From assembly GCF_001831475.1 (NCBI RefSeq), contig NZ_CP017688.1, positions 2,604,001 to 2,668,000 on the forward strand: DNA of 64,000 nucleotides, read 5' to 3'. The notes under the pieces are model-generated. The model had not been told where the DNA came from. It searched no databases and was given only the letters and a program-made list of their open reading frames with translations. The position numbers and the translations under genes were made by a program. The DNA comes from Flavobacterium crassostreae (GTDB lineage Bacteria; Bacteroidota; Bacteroidia; Flavobacteriales; Flavobacteriaceae). How positions within the stretch are numbered: the first letter of the stretch is position 1; each line of letters starts with the position of its first letter. This document shows positions 11,896-19,974 of this stretch, piece after piece.

Positions 11896-12147
11896 GCGGG
11901 TTGCTTTATGGACTGCTTGTTATTATTATTTTTTAAAAATAAAAAACCAAAAATAAAAAATTCGGAATCCAGATTTAATTTAACTTTCTATTATGCTACT
12001 GCTTTGCCACTTTGGGTATTTGATCCAAAAAAAAAACTGCAATCAGAGAGAGCATCCAAACATTGGCCTTAATAAATAATTGGTTTTGGTTTTTTTGCTT
12101 AAATTGCAAAAAATATGCCATTTTTTATACTAACTGTTTTACACTAA

Positions 12148-13404
12148 ATGAATGCACTTAAACTAAAAGAAACTCTTTTACTGGTTTTTAAATGGGGTCT
12201 TATTTGTGCCTTACTGGGTTTTATGTCTGGATCTGCCTCGGCTTTTTTATTAGTTTCGTTAGAGTGGGCAGCAACTATCCGAGAAAACCACCTTTGGATT
12301 ATAGCATTTCTGCCCCTGGGAGGCTTGTTCATTGGGTTAAGCTACCATTATTATGGCGCAGTTGCCGTAAAAGGAAATAATTTATTGCTACAAGAATACC
12401 AAACTCCTAGCACTAAAATTCCTTTAATAATGGCTCCGTTGGTGCTTTTGGGCACCATTATAACCCATCTCTTTGGTGGCTCTGCAGGGCGCGAAGGTAC
12501 TGCGGTGCAAATGGGGGGCGCAATAGCAGACCAATTTACATCTTGGTTTAAATTAAATCAAACCGATAGAAAATCCATTATTATCTTGGGTATTAGCGCT
12601 GGATTTGCATCGGTGTTTGGAACCCCACTTGCTGGAGCTATTTTTGCTCTTGAGGTGGTTTATTTTAGTAAAATTAGTATCCAAAGTGCCATTTTAGCTT
12701 TGGTGGTTGCCTATTTCGCACACTTTACGGTTGCTTTCTGGCAGGTAGAACATACGCACTATGGTATTTCATCCGTACCGGATTGGAGTTTAAAAACCTT
12801 ACTTTGCGTACTTATTGTCAGTATACTATTTGGTTTGGCTGCCATGCTTTTTGCCCGAAGCACGCATTACTGGGGCGCATTATTTGCCAAAAAAATCACC
12901 TATGCTCCTTTACGCCCAATGGTAGGAGGAATACTAATTGCAATCACTTTATACGGCATCGGAACCACAAAATACATCGGATTAGGGGTTCCAAGCATTG
13001 TAGATTCCTTTATAACACCCAGTAATTACTACGATTTTTTATTAAAAATTATATTTACCGGCTTTACATTAGGAGCTGGTTTCAAGGGTGGCGAAGTCAC
13101 GCCTTTATTTTTTATAGGAGCTACTTTGGGCAGCAGTTTGTCCATAGTGTTTCCGTTGCCTATTGCCTTATTGGCAGGCATGGGATTTGTAGCTGTTTTT
13201 TCTGGAGCTACCCACACTCCTATTGCTTGTACCGTTATGGGAATCGAACTTTTTGGACTACAATCAGGATTATATATCGGTATTGCTTGTTTGGTAGCTT
13301 ACTTAGCATCTGGATCTGTAGGAATTTATCAGGCACAAATTGTCAAAGGAGCTAAGTATCATTTATATAAAAAGATTAAAATACGAAAACCAAACTTGTT
13401 TTGA
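12148..13404 (+). CDS. CLC-family channel/antiporter, probably the fluoride-specific CLC-F type
   Basis: The 418-residue membrane protein has the CLC fold with about ten hydrophobic helices. The usual CLC motifs are replaced by the CLC-F versions: GNNLL (76-80) in place of GSGIP, GREGT (114-118, with the gating glutamate E116) in place of GK/REGP, and GGEVTP (314-319) in place of GxFxP. These are the features reported for bacterial fluoride/proton antiporters that protect against fluoride. Substrate is therefore inferred as fluoride rather than chloride. I looked for a fluoride riboswitch in the 250 bases upstream and saw none. Start is ATG 12148; the DHH gene follows after 68 bases on the same strand. 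Confidence 0.85.
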   Translation: MNALKLKETLLLVFKWGLICALLGFMSGSASAFLLVSLEWAATIRENHLWIIAFLPLGGLFIGLSYHYYGAVAVKGNNLLLQEYQTPSTKIPLIMAPLVLLGTIITHLFGGSAGREGTAVQMGGAIADQFTSWFKLNQTDRKSIIILGISAGFASVFGTPLAGAIFALEVVYFSKISIQSAILALVVAYFAHFTVAFWQVEHTHYGISSVPDWSLKTLLCVLIVSILFGLAAMLFARSTHYWGALFAKKITYAPLRPMVGGILIAITLYGIGTTKYIGLGVPSIVDSFITPSNYYDFLLKIIFTGFTLGAGFKGGEVTPLFFIGATLGSSLSIVFPLPIALLAGMGFVAVFSGATHTPIACTVMGIELFGLQSGLYIGIACLVAYLASGSVGIYQAQIVKGAKYHLYKKIKIRKPNLF

Positions 13405-13472
13405 GTCTAAAAAATAGGTTTATTTACAAATGATTTCCAAGTTTACATTAAAAAAATGTAATTTCGCAAACT

Positions 13473-14480
13473 ATGAAAATACAAGATATACAAGCTATAG
13501 CGTTGCTGTTGGCAACACCCAAAAAAATTGCAATAATTCCGCATAGAGGCCCTGATGGAGATGCCATGGGATCCACCCTAGGATTGTACCACTTTTTGTT
13601 AAAATACAAGCACGACGCAGTGGTGATTGCTCCCAATGAATTTCCGGATTTTTTGGCTTGGTTGCCAGGCTCCGAAACGGTCAAAATATTTGAAAAAGAT
13701 AAAGAAAATTGTACCCAAATATTACAACAAGCAGACCTAATATTCACATTAGATTTTAATGCATTACACCGGGTAGGGCACGAAATGGAAAAAGTTTTGG
13801 CCAACTTACCAGCTACCTACATTATGATCGACCACCATCAAAAACCAGAGGACTATGCCGCGCATGTCTATTCGGATACTGCTTTTGGATCTACCTGTGA
13901 GATGCTCTATAACTTTATTGGCTTTTTGGACCAAAAACACGCCATAGATACCACAATAGGAACTTGCATTTATACCGGAATTCTCACCGATTCTGGTTCG
14001 TTTCGATTTCCGGGAACTACTGGCAACACCCACCGTATAGTAGCAGAATTAATAGATCTAGGGGTTGCAAACACCAAAATACCCAATTTGCTTTTTGAAA
14101 ACAGCTCTTACAACCGATTACAATTATTAGGACGAGCCCTCCAAAACATGAAGGTGCTTTCCAATAAAAACACCTCCTACACTACCCTAACCCAACAAGA
14201 ACTCCATACCTTTGAACATGTAAAAGGAGATACCGAAGGAATTGTAAATTATGGATTAAGCATTAAAGGAGTGCACTTTACAGCCATTTTTATAGAAAAC
14301 ACCGAAGAACAAATCATCAAGATATCTTTTCGCTCTCAAGGCGATTTTGACGTTAATCAATTTGCCAGAGATCATTTTAACGGAGGAGGCCATCGTAATG
14401 CTGCAGGCGGAAAATCAGAAACTACTTTGAAAGAAACAGTAGCAAAATTTGAAAATTTAGTAGCACAATTAACATTCTAA
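13473..14480 (+). CDS. DHH-family phosphoesterase (NrnA-like)
   Basis: The 335-residue cytoplasmic protein is a DHH/DHHA1 phosphoesterase, like the bifunctional oligoribonuclease/pAp phosphatase NrnA. It shows motif I HRGPDGDAMGS (24-34), the DHH motif IMIDHHQKP near residue 117, and the DHHA1 glycine motif FNGGGHRNAAGG near the C-terminus. NrnA-type enzymes degrade short RNA oligomers and 3'-phosphoadenosine phosphate. In Flavobacterium johnsoniae a gene of this type also sits directly upstream of gldI, and here the gap is only two bases, so the two are co-transcribed. Confidence 0.88.
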   Translation: MKIQDIQAIALLLATPKKIAIIPHRGPDGDAMGSTLGLYHFLLKYKHDAVVIAPNEFPDFLAWLPGSETVKIFEKDKENCTQILQQADLIFTLDFNALHRVGHEMEKVLANLPATYIMIDHHQKPEDYAAHVYSDTAFGSTCEMLYNFIGFLDQKHAIDTTIGTCIYTGILTDSGSFRFPGTTGNTHRIVAELIDLGVANTKIPNLLFENSSYNRLQLLGRALQNMKVLSNKNTSYTTLTQQELHTFEHVKGDTEGIVNYGLSIKGVHFTAIFIENTEEQIIKISFRSQGDFDVNQFARDHFNGGGHRNAAGGKSETTLKETVAKFENLVAQLTF

Positions 14481-14482
14481 TC

Positions 14483-15151
14483 ATGAAGTTCCATCCATCC
14501 ATAGCTCTTTTTGTTCTTTTATGCCTTGTTGTAAGCAGTTGCAAACAACACCAAGAAGCCAGACAACCCATCTCCCATAGTTCGGGTTCTTTTATGAAAA
14601 AATCGGTGGCAAGAAACAAAAAACTCGTTGCCTCCGAAGAAGATTTAATTAAAACACTCATAAAAAACAACCCAAAAACAGCGTATCTCTCTTCTTCAAA
14701 AGGATATTGGTATGCTTACCAAATAAAAAACACCACCGATACCCTGACTCCACAAAGAGGAGACATTGCCTATTATGATTACGATATTAAAGACTTAAAA
14801 GGCAGCCCAATATACACCAAGCTAGAACTCCAACCACAAACCTATTATGTGGACAAACAAGAAATAATGATGGGTTTACGAGACGGAATAAAAAAGATGC
14901 GAAAAGGAGAAAAAATATGTTTTTTATTTCCATCTCATATGGCCTTTGGCTATCATGGAGACAATCAAAAAATAGGAACCAACCAGCCTTTAATGGTAAC
15001 GGTTACCCTAAATAATTTTGTCCCAGAACCAACCACGTCTAACACCAAGACCCAGTTACCAAAAACGACTACAACGGCCGTTATTGCAAAAAAAGAAACA
15101 ACCACTCCAAAAAAATTAAATATAAACCCACCTAAAGACACTATTAAATAA
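14483..15151 (+). CDS. gldI: Gliding-motility lipoprotein GldI (FKBP-type peptidyl-prolyl isomerase)
   Basis: The 222-residue protein carries a lipoprotein signal peptide ending LVVSSC (lipid-attachment Cys at about residue 20). A single FKBP-type domain (about 85-180) contains MMGLRDGIKKMRKGEK and FPSHMAFGYHGD, and a threonine/lysine-rich tail closes it. GldI is required for gliding in F. johnsoniae and probably helps fold periplasmic or outer-membrane proteins of the gliding/type IX secretion machinery. The gene order DHH phosphoesterase-gldI-immunophilin matches the known flavobacterial locus. Confidence 0.92.
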   Translation: MKFHPSIALFVLLCLVVSSCKQHQEARQPISHSSGSFMKKSVARNKKLVASEEDLIKTLIKNNPKTAYLSSSKGYWYAYQIKNTTDTLTPQRGDIAYYDYDIKDLKGSPIYTKLELQPQTYYVDKQEIMMGLRDGIKKMRKGEKICFLFPSHMAFGYHGDNQKIGTNQPLMVTVTLNNFVPEPTTSNTKTQLPKTTTTAVIAKKETTTPKKLNINPPKDTIK

Positions 15152-15166
15152 GTTAAAATTTTTGAC

Positions 15167-16294
15167 ATGAAAAAAAGCATCCTACTTATACTACTAGCCA
15201 TTGCCAGTTTATCTTCGTGCAAACAAGACCACAGCAACCTACCAGATGGCCTTTATGCCAAAATAGAAACCAATAAAGGTGCTATTATTGTTGCTTTAGA
15301 GTATCAAAAAGCACCCATCACAGTAGCTAATTTTGTAACCTTAGCCGAAGGAAAAAATGATTTTGTAACCAATAAAAACCTTAAAGGAAAGCCTTTTTTT
15401 GATGGATTAAAATTTCATCGGGTGATTAATGATTTTATGATTCAGACTGGCGATCCTCTAGGAACTGGATCTGGAGATGGTGGCTACAAATTTAAAGACG
15501 AAATTACGGAGCTACGTTTTGATAAAGGAGGCATTTTGGCGATGGCAAACAATGGTCCCGCAAGCAATAGCAGTCAGTTTTTTATTACCCATTTGGCAAC
15601 ACCATGGCTAGATGGCAAGCACACCATCTTTGGACATGTGGTAGAAAACGGAATGGATGTAGTGCTACAAGTACAACAAAACGATTACATAAATAAAGTA
15701 ACCATTATCCGCAACGGAGAAGCTGCAAAAAAGTTTAATGCCGTTAAGACTTTTTACAATTATTTTTCTGTTGAATCTGAAAACCAAAGAAAAAAATTAG
15801 CTCTTGAAGAAGAAAACAAAAAAGCATATGATGAAAAATATAAAGATGTTCGCGAGGACAAAATTAAATTTTTTAATGCCTTAAAAAGCAAAGCAACCAA
15901 AACCTCCACCGGGCTTAAATACGTAATCACCAAGACTACCAAAAACAAAAAACCAGCCAAAAGATCCCAAATAAGCATCCATTATGCCGGTTTTCTTGAA
16001 GATGGCCAGCTTTTTGATACTAGTATTGAAAATGTAGCAAAAACGTTCGGAAAATTTGATCCCAATCGGGCTAGTCAAAATGGCTACCAACCCATTGCTT
16101 TTCAAGCTGGGCGCAAAGACGGAATGATTCCTGGTTTTATAGAAGGTTTAGAAAAATTAGCCTATGGCGAAAAAGCAACCTTATTTATCCCTTCGCATTT
16201 AGCCTATGGAGCAGGTGGTGCTGGAGAGGTTATCCCACCCAATGCAAATATTATTTTTGAAGTGGAATTAGTGGAAGAAGTAGCTCCAGAATAA
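15167..16294 (+). CDS. Dual-domain immunophilin lipoprotein (cyclophilin + FKBP), first copy
   Basis: The 375-residue protein has a lipobox ending LSSC at residue 19. A cyclophilin-type isomerase domain occupies about 28-190 (FHRVINDFMIQTGDP, NSSQFFITH), a short charged coiled linker spans about 200-240, and an FKBP domain runs from about 245 to the end (HYAGFLEDGQLFDTS, GMIPGFIEGLEKL). Both folds catalyse prolyl cis-trans isomerisation; here the protein would act in the periplasm, lipid-anchored. It starts 15 bases after gldI and is followed by a close paralogue that lacks the lipobox. Confidence 0.9.
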   Translation: MKKSILLILLAIASLSSCKQDHSNLPDGLYAKIETNKGAIIVALEYQKAPITVANFVTLAEGKNDFVTNKNLKGKPFFDGLKFHRVINDFMIQTGDPLGTGSGDGGYKFKDEITELRFDKGGILAMANNGPASNSSQFFITHLATPWLDGKHTIFGHVVENGMDVVLQVQQNDYINKVTIIRNGEAAKKFNAVKTFYNYFSVESENQRKKLALEEENKKAYDEKYKDVREDKIKFFNALKSKATKTSTGLKYVITKTTKNKKPAKRSQISIHYAGFLEDGQLFDTSIENVAKTFGKFDPNRASQNGYQPIAFQAGRKDGMIPGFIEGLEKLAYGEKATLFIPSHLAYGAGGAGEVIPPNANIIFEVELVEEVAPE

Positions 16295-16338
16295 CGCATT
16301 TAGAAATATCCTTTTTTTTATTATTTAAATCCATAACA

Positions 16339-17514
16339 ATGAAATTAAAATTATTAGGTCTTGTTTTTTTAGCCATAGCGAATATGCACGCACAAGACAC
16401 CCCAAAAACATCCAAAAAAAATAACAATGCAGAAGGAATTTTTGCTACAATAAATACCAACAAAGGAGCTATTGTTTTGGCACTAGACTTCCAAAAATCA
16501 CCGGTAACTGTGGCTAATTTTATCACCCTTGCAGAAGGAACAAACCAATTTGTTACCGATGAAAAACTAAAAGGAAAACCTTTTTATGATGGCCTAAAAT
16601 TCCATCGGGTGATTAACGATTTTATGATCCAAACTGGAGATCCACTAGGTAACGGAACTGGGGGAGCTGGTTATTCTTTTAAGGATGAATTTTCGGATCT
16701 AAAATTTACCAAAGCCGGTCTTTTGGCTATGGCAAATTCTGGAGCCGCTACTAACTCTAGCCAATTTTTTATAACCCATAAAGACACTCCATGGTTAGAC
16801 AACAAACACACCATATTTGGGGAAGTAACTAGCGGAATGCAAGTAGTCAATGCTATTTTGCAAGACGATATAATGACCTCTGTAAAGATTAGCCGTAAAG
16901 GAAGTCTTGCCAAAAAATTTGATGCAATCAAAGTCTTTGAAAATTATTACAACAACAAAGCCGAAGAGGCTAAAAAACAAGCGTTGATTGACCAACAAAG
17001 ACAAAAAGAGCAGGCTGCTGTAGAGGCCGAAAAATTACGCGTGTATAAAGAGAAATACGCTCCAGTTATTGAACAAAAAGCTGCCTATATTAAAGCTATA
17101 AAAACCACTGCTACTACCACTGCTACTGGTCTGAAATATCAAATTATTCAAAAAGGAACTGGAGTAAAGCCTACAGAGGGAACTACACTTTATTTTCATT
17201 ATGCAGGCTATTTTGAAGACGGAAACTTATTTGATAGCAGCTACGCAGAGGTAAACAAAACCTACGGAAAGTACGACCAAAAAAGAGCCGATTTGAAGGG
17301 TTACAATGCTTTTGCATTTGAGGCTGGACGCAAAGAAGGAATGATTCCTGGATTTTTGGAAGCGTTGAGCTTGATGCACTATGGTGAAAAAATGCTGGCT
17401 ATTATTCCTGCAAATTTAGCTTATGGCGAAAGAGGTGCTGGTGGGGTTATTCCTCCAAACGCTTCGTTGGTTTTTGAATTGGAAATTTTTGAAAAACAAC
17501 CCGAAACCAAATAA
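16339..17514 (+). CDS. Dual-domain immunophilin (cyclophilin + FKBP), second copy, soluble periplasmic
   Basis: The 391-residue paralogue of the preceding gene has the same order: cyclophilin at about 30-195 (FHRVINDFMIQTGDP, NSSQFFITH), a longer alanine/lysine/glutamate-rich coiled linker (about 200-255), then FKBP (FHYAGYFEDGNLFDSS, GMIPGFLEALSLM). Its signal peptide (MKLKLLGLVFLAIANMHAQ) has no lipobox cysteine, so it should be soluble in the periplasm while its neighbour is anchored. The two arose by tandem duplication. It ends the operon; a strong terminator follows within 30 bases. Confidence 0.9.
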   Translation: MKLKLLGLVFLAIANMHAQDTPKTSKKNNNAEGIFATINTNKGAIVLALDFQKSPVTVANFITLAEGTNQFVTDEKLKGKPFYDGLKFHRVINDFMIQTGDPLGNGTGGAGYSFKDEFSDLKFTKAGLLAMANSGAATNSSQFFITHKDTPWLDNKHTIFGEVTSGMQVVNAILQDDIMTSVKISRKGSLAKKFDAIKVFENYYNNKAEEAKKQALIDQQRQKEQAAVEAEKLRVYKEKYAPVIEQKAAYIKAIKTTATTTATGLKYQIIQKGTGVKPTEGTTLYFHYAGYFEDGNLFDSSYAEVNKTYGKYDQKRADLKGYNAFAFEAGRKEGMIPGFLEALSLMHYGEKMLAIIPANLAYGERGAGGVIPPNASLVFELEIFEKQPETK

Positions 17515-17540
17515 CAACTACCCATAGTATGGTATTTAAA

Positions 17541-17577
17541 AACCCGATAGCTTTGCTATCGGGTTTTGTTTTTTTGG
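17541..17577 (+). terminator. Terminator of the DHH-gldI-immunophilin operon
   Basis: An 11-bp perfect stem (17541-17551 with 17555-17565, AACCCGATAGC) with loop TTT is followed by TTGTTTTTTT. Confidence 0.9.
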
Positions 17578-17604
17578 TCTTCTAGAAACAAAGAAGGCGG
17601 CTGT

Positions 17605-18045
17605 TTATTTTTTGCCAAACTTCCAGTCAAATTCGTCTTTATCGTTGATGATGGCACCAATTTCGAACTTGACAACCTCGTCAAATTCTGTTTGTAGGAT
17701 TATCCAATTGTCTTCGTTGAAATAGTTTTCAAAGGTATCAAATTCTTCTTGGGTGAATTTTGCAATTCCTTTTCTGGATAGGTCTTTTTTTACTTCTTTT
17801 ATTTTTTTGCCTATTATTTTGTTTTCAAACAATTCTAGATCTGGGCTTGAGGCTACTATATATCCTAGTTTTAAGGCTTCTTCTTTATAAAAAGTTAAAC
17901 GGATTTTGTGGGTATTGTAGGCAAATATTACGTTGTCATCTTCGTCGGTATACTTGCGATCGGGTTTGCCGTATAAGGCGATTACGTCGTTTTGATTCAT
18001 CCCGAACAGCAGGCTGTCTATGCCGTTTTTTAAATGTATTTTCAT
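17605..18045 (-). CDS. Hypothetical protein, 146 residues
   Basis: The protein is cytoplasmic by sequence (no signal peptide, no membrane helix). It contains FGMNQNDVIALYGKPDRK near residues 14-31, reminiscent of the G-x-s-x-x-V-x-x-l-G-x-P pattern of SmpA/OmlA-type folds, though without their lipoprotein signal. The C-terminal half is acidic and aromatic (FENYFNEDNWIILQ). Such small acidic proteins can be immunity proteins, but nothing nearby resembles a toxin. Function unknown. It is convergent with the immunophilin operon and lies downstream of another small minus-strand gene. Confidence 0.6.
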   Translation of the reverse strand: MKIHLKNGIDSLLFGMNQNDVIALYGKPDRKYTDEDDNVIFAYNTHKIRLTFYKEEALKLGYIVASSPDLELFENKIIGKKIKEVKKDLSRKGIAKFTQEEFDTFENYFNEDNWIILQTEFDEVVKFEIGAIINDKDEFDWKFGKK

Positions 18046-18084
18046 GGTTTGTTTTTTTGGGTGTTGTTTTTTTGGGTATTGGGC

Positions 18085-18129
18085 TATAAAAAAGACATTA
18101 AAAATAAAGTGATTTACTTTTAATGTCTT
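18085..18129 (-). terminator. Terminator after the 118-residue hypothetical gene
   Basis: Arms 18092-18103 and 18118-18129 (AAGACATTAAAA and its complement) form a 12-bp stem. On the minus strand it is followed by TTTTTTATAG, 24 bases after the stop. Confidence 0.7.
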
Positions 18130-18152
18130 GGTGTATTTATGGTGTTGGTCTG

Positions 18153-18509
18153 CTATTCATACATTTCATCGTATCGTTCTGGAACTTGTGGATCGTATAA
18201 CGGACATTGAAATTCTGCCATAATATCTACTAGTTTGTCCATGGTTTTGCCTTGGGTTCCGTAGCAATCTATTTGTATGCTCTGGGGGGTTGTCTTTACG
18301 TGAAAGGCTCCTACTCCAGTGGTGTTTTTCCAACTGTTGGCATCTACTTTTTCCCATTTGCTGAATACGGAACCTATTCTGTTGAGAATAACGGCTACGG
18401 GTAGCTCTTCTAGGCCTTCTGGCTGGGGTTGCTCTTCGAGGTTTTCGTATACTTCTTGGTGGTTGAGATACACGCCTTCTTGGTATTTCCAAAAAACTAA
18501 TTCGTACAT
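18153..18509 (-). CDS. Hypothetical protein, 118 residues
   Basis: A small acidic cytoplasmic protein rich in aromatic residues (MYELVFWKYQEGVYLNHQ). No signal peptide and no motif I recognise. The frame extends upstream to another start at 18545, but ATG 18509 begins the better protein-like sequence. It is followed by its own terminator, so it is separate from the 146-residue gene downstream, although both share the look of small acidic immunity-type proteins. Function unknown. Confidence 0.55.
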   Translation of the reverse strand: MYELVFWKYQEGVYLNHQEVYENLEEQPQPEGLEELPVAVILNRIGSVFSKWEKVDANSWKNTTGVGAFHVKTTPQSIQIDCYGTQGKTMDKLVDIMAEFQCPLYDPQVPERYDEMYE

Positions 18510-18612
18510 GGTTTTTGTTTTTTTTAGCCCCGATAGTAGCGGCATCCTTTGGGTTCTTTCTTTAAGAACCTAAAGATAGAGCGGATAGCGGGATTGGCTC
18601 CTGGGTGTATTT

Positions 18613-19794
18613 TTAATTGTATTCGAAGGTGCCGTATGGGCTGCTGATGGTTAGTTTTTTGGTTGGGGATGCGGTGACGCGGCCTACTATTTGTGCCTCT
18701 ACATTAAAGGATTGTGAAATTGCTATGATGTCTTGGGCAACGGATTCGGGTACGTAGAGTTCCATGCGGTGGCCACAGTTGAAGACTTGGTACATTTCTT
18801 TCCAATCGGTTTGGGATTGTTCTTGTATTAGTTTAAATAGTGGTGGCACTGGAAATAAATTGTCTTTGTGGATGTGGAGGTGGTCTACAAAATGTAAAAT
18901 TTTTGTTTGTGCGCCGCCACTACAATGTACCATTCCGTGAATAGCATCAGAGGAGTATTTGTCTAGAATTTTTTTGATGATTGGTGCGTAGGTTCTTGTA
19001 GGCGAAAGCACTAATTGGCCTGCATCTATAGGTGAATTTTGGACGGCATCGGTTAGTTTTACCTGACCGGAATAAATCAAATCTTCGGGAACCGCAGCAT
19101 CAAAACTCTCTGGGTATTTGGTGGCTAAATATTTTTCGAAAACATCGTGACGTGCAGAGGTTAGGCCGTTGCTGCCCATGCCGCCGTTGTAGCTTTTTTC
19201 GTAGGTGGCTTGTCCAAAGGAGGCTAGACCTACTATGACGTCTCCGGCTTGTATGTTGGCGTTATCAATTACTTTGCTGCGCTCCATGCGTGCCGTTACG
19301 GTAGAGTCTACTATTATTGTGCGTACTATATCTCCTACATCTGCTGTTTCGCCTCCGGTGGAGTGGATGGTTACTCCAAAGGTTTTTAGTTCTTGAATTA
19401 GTTCTTCGGTTCCGTTGATGATTGCGGAGATTACTTCGGCCGGTATGAGGTTTTTGTTTCTACCGATGGTGGAGGATAATAAAATATTGTCTGTTGCTCC
19501 TACACATAATAAATCGTCTATGTTCATTATTAATGCGTCTTGGGCGATGCCTTTCCAGACGGATAGGTCTGCGGTTTCTTTCCAGTACATGTAGGCTAAT
19601 GAGGATTTGGTTCCTGCGCCGTCTGCATGCATGATTAGGCAGTAGTTTGGGTCTTGGGTGAGATAATCTGGGACTATTTTACAAAAAGCTTGAGGAAACA
19701 ATCCTTTATCTATGTTTTTTATGGCGTTGTGCACATCTTCTTTGGATGCGGATACACCTCTAAGCGCATATCGTTTGCTAGTATCTGAACTCAT
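18613..19794 (-). CDS. purM: Phosphoribosylformylglycinamidine cyclo-ligase-like protein (PurM/AIR synthase family)
   Basis: The 393-residue protein belongs to the AIR synthase/PurM ATP-binding superfamily and in Bacteroidetes is the usual AIR synthase candidate, closing FGAM to AIR in purine synthesis. It shows RYALRGVSASKEDVHNAI at the N-terminus, the metal/ATP site ALIMNIDDLLCVGATDN and the glycine-rich STGGETADVGD. It is longer than and diverged from proteobacterial PurM (about 345 residues), so another AIR-synthase-fold role remains possible. Start ATG 19794 follows a promoter box by 45 bases. Purine genes are not clustered here. Confidence 0.8.
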   Translation of the reverse strand: MSSDTSKRYALRGVSASKEDVHNAIKNIDKGLFPQAFCKIVPDYLTQDPNYCLIMHADGAGTKSSLAYMYWKETADLSVWKGIAQDALIMNIDDLLCVGATDNILLSSTIGRNKNLIPAEVISAIINGTEELIQELKTFGVTIHSTGGETADVGDIVRTIIVDSTVTARMERSKVIDNANIQAGDVIVGLASFGQATYEKSYNGGMGSNGLTSARHDVFEKYLATKYPESFDAAVPEDLIYSGQVKLTDAVQNSPIDAGQLVLSPTRTYAPIIKKILDKYSSDAIHGMVHCSGGAQTKILHFVDHLHIHKDNLFPVPPLFKLIQEQSQTDWKEMYQVFNCGHRMELYVPESVAQDIIAISQSFNVEAQIVGRVTASPTKKLTISSPYGTFEYN

Positions 19795-19838
19795 TTAATA
19801 TTGTTGTGTATGTTGCTAATGGCAACTGGGTTGTTTGG

Positions 19839-19846
19839 CAAAGATA
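19839..19846 (-). promoter_or_regulatory. -7 promoter box upstream of purM
   Basis: TATCTTTG on the minus strand matches TAnnTTTG exactly, 45 bases from the ATG. No TTG is visible at the -33 distance. Confidence 0.5.
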
Positions 19847-19924
19847 ATTATTTTTTTTGGGTTTTTGGTAGTTCGTTTTTGTAAGTATTGGGTTTTTGTG
19901 GGATTGTGTAGTTGCTTTAAATGC

Positions 19925-19955
19925 AAAAACCGCCACGGTTTAGGTGGCGGTTTTT
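19925..19955 (-). terminator. Terminator of glnN
   Basis: A 12-bp perfect stem (19925-19936 with 19944-19955, AAAAACCGCCAC) with a 7-base loop lies 20 bases after the glnN stop, with T-runs on both sides so it may be bidirectional. Confidence 0.9.
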
Positions 19956-19974
19956 GGTATGGATTATGGGTTGC

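Noticed and set aside
11896-12147. Fluoride riboswitch before the CLC-F gene
   Set aside because: No GGxGATGG-type core or pseudoknot partner could be found by eye.
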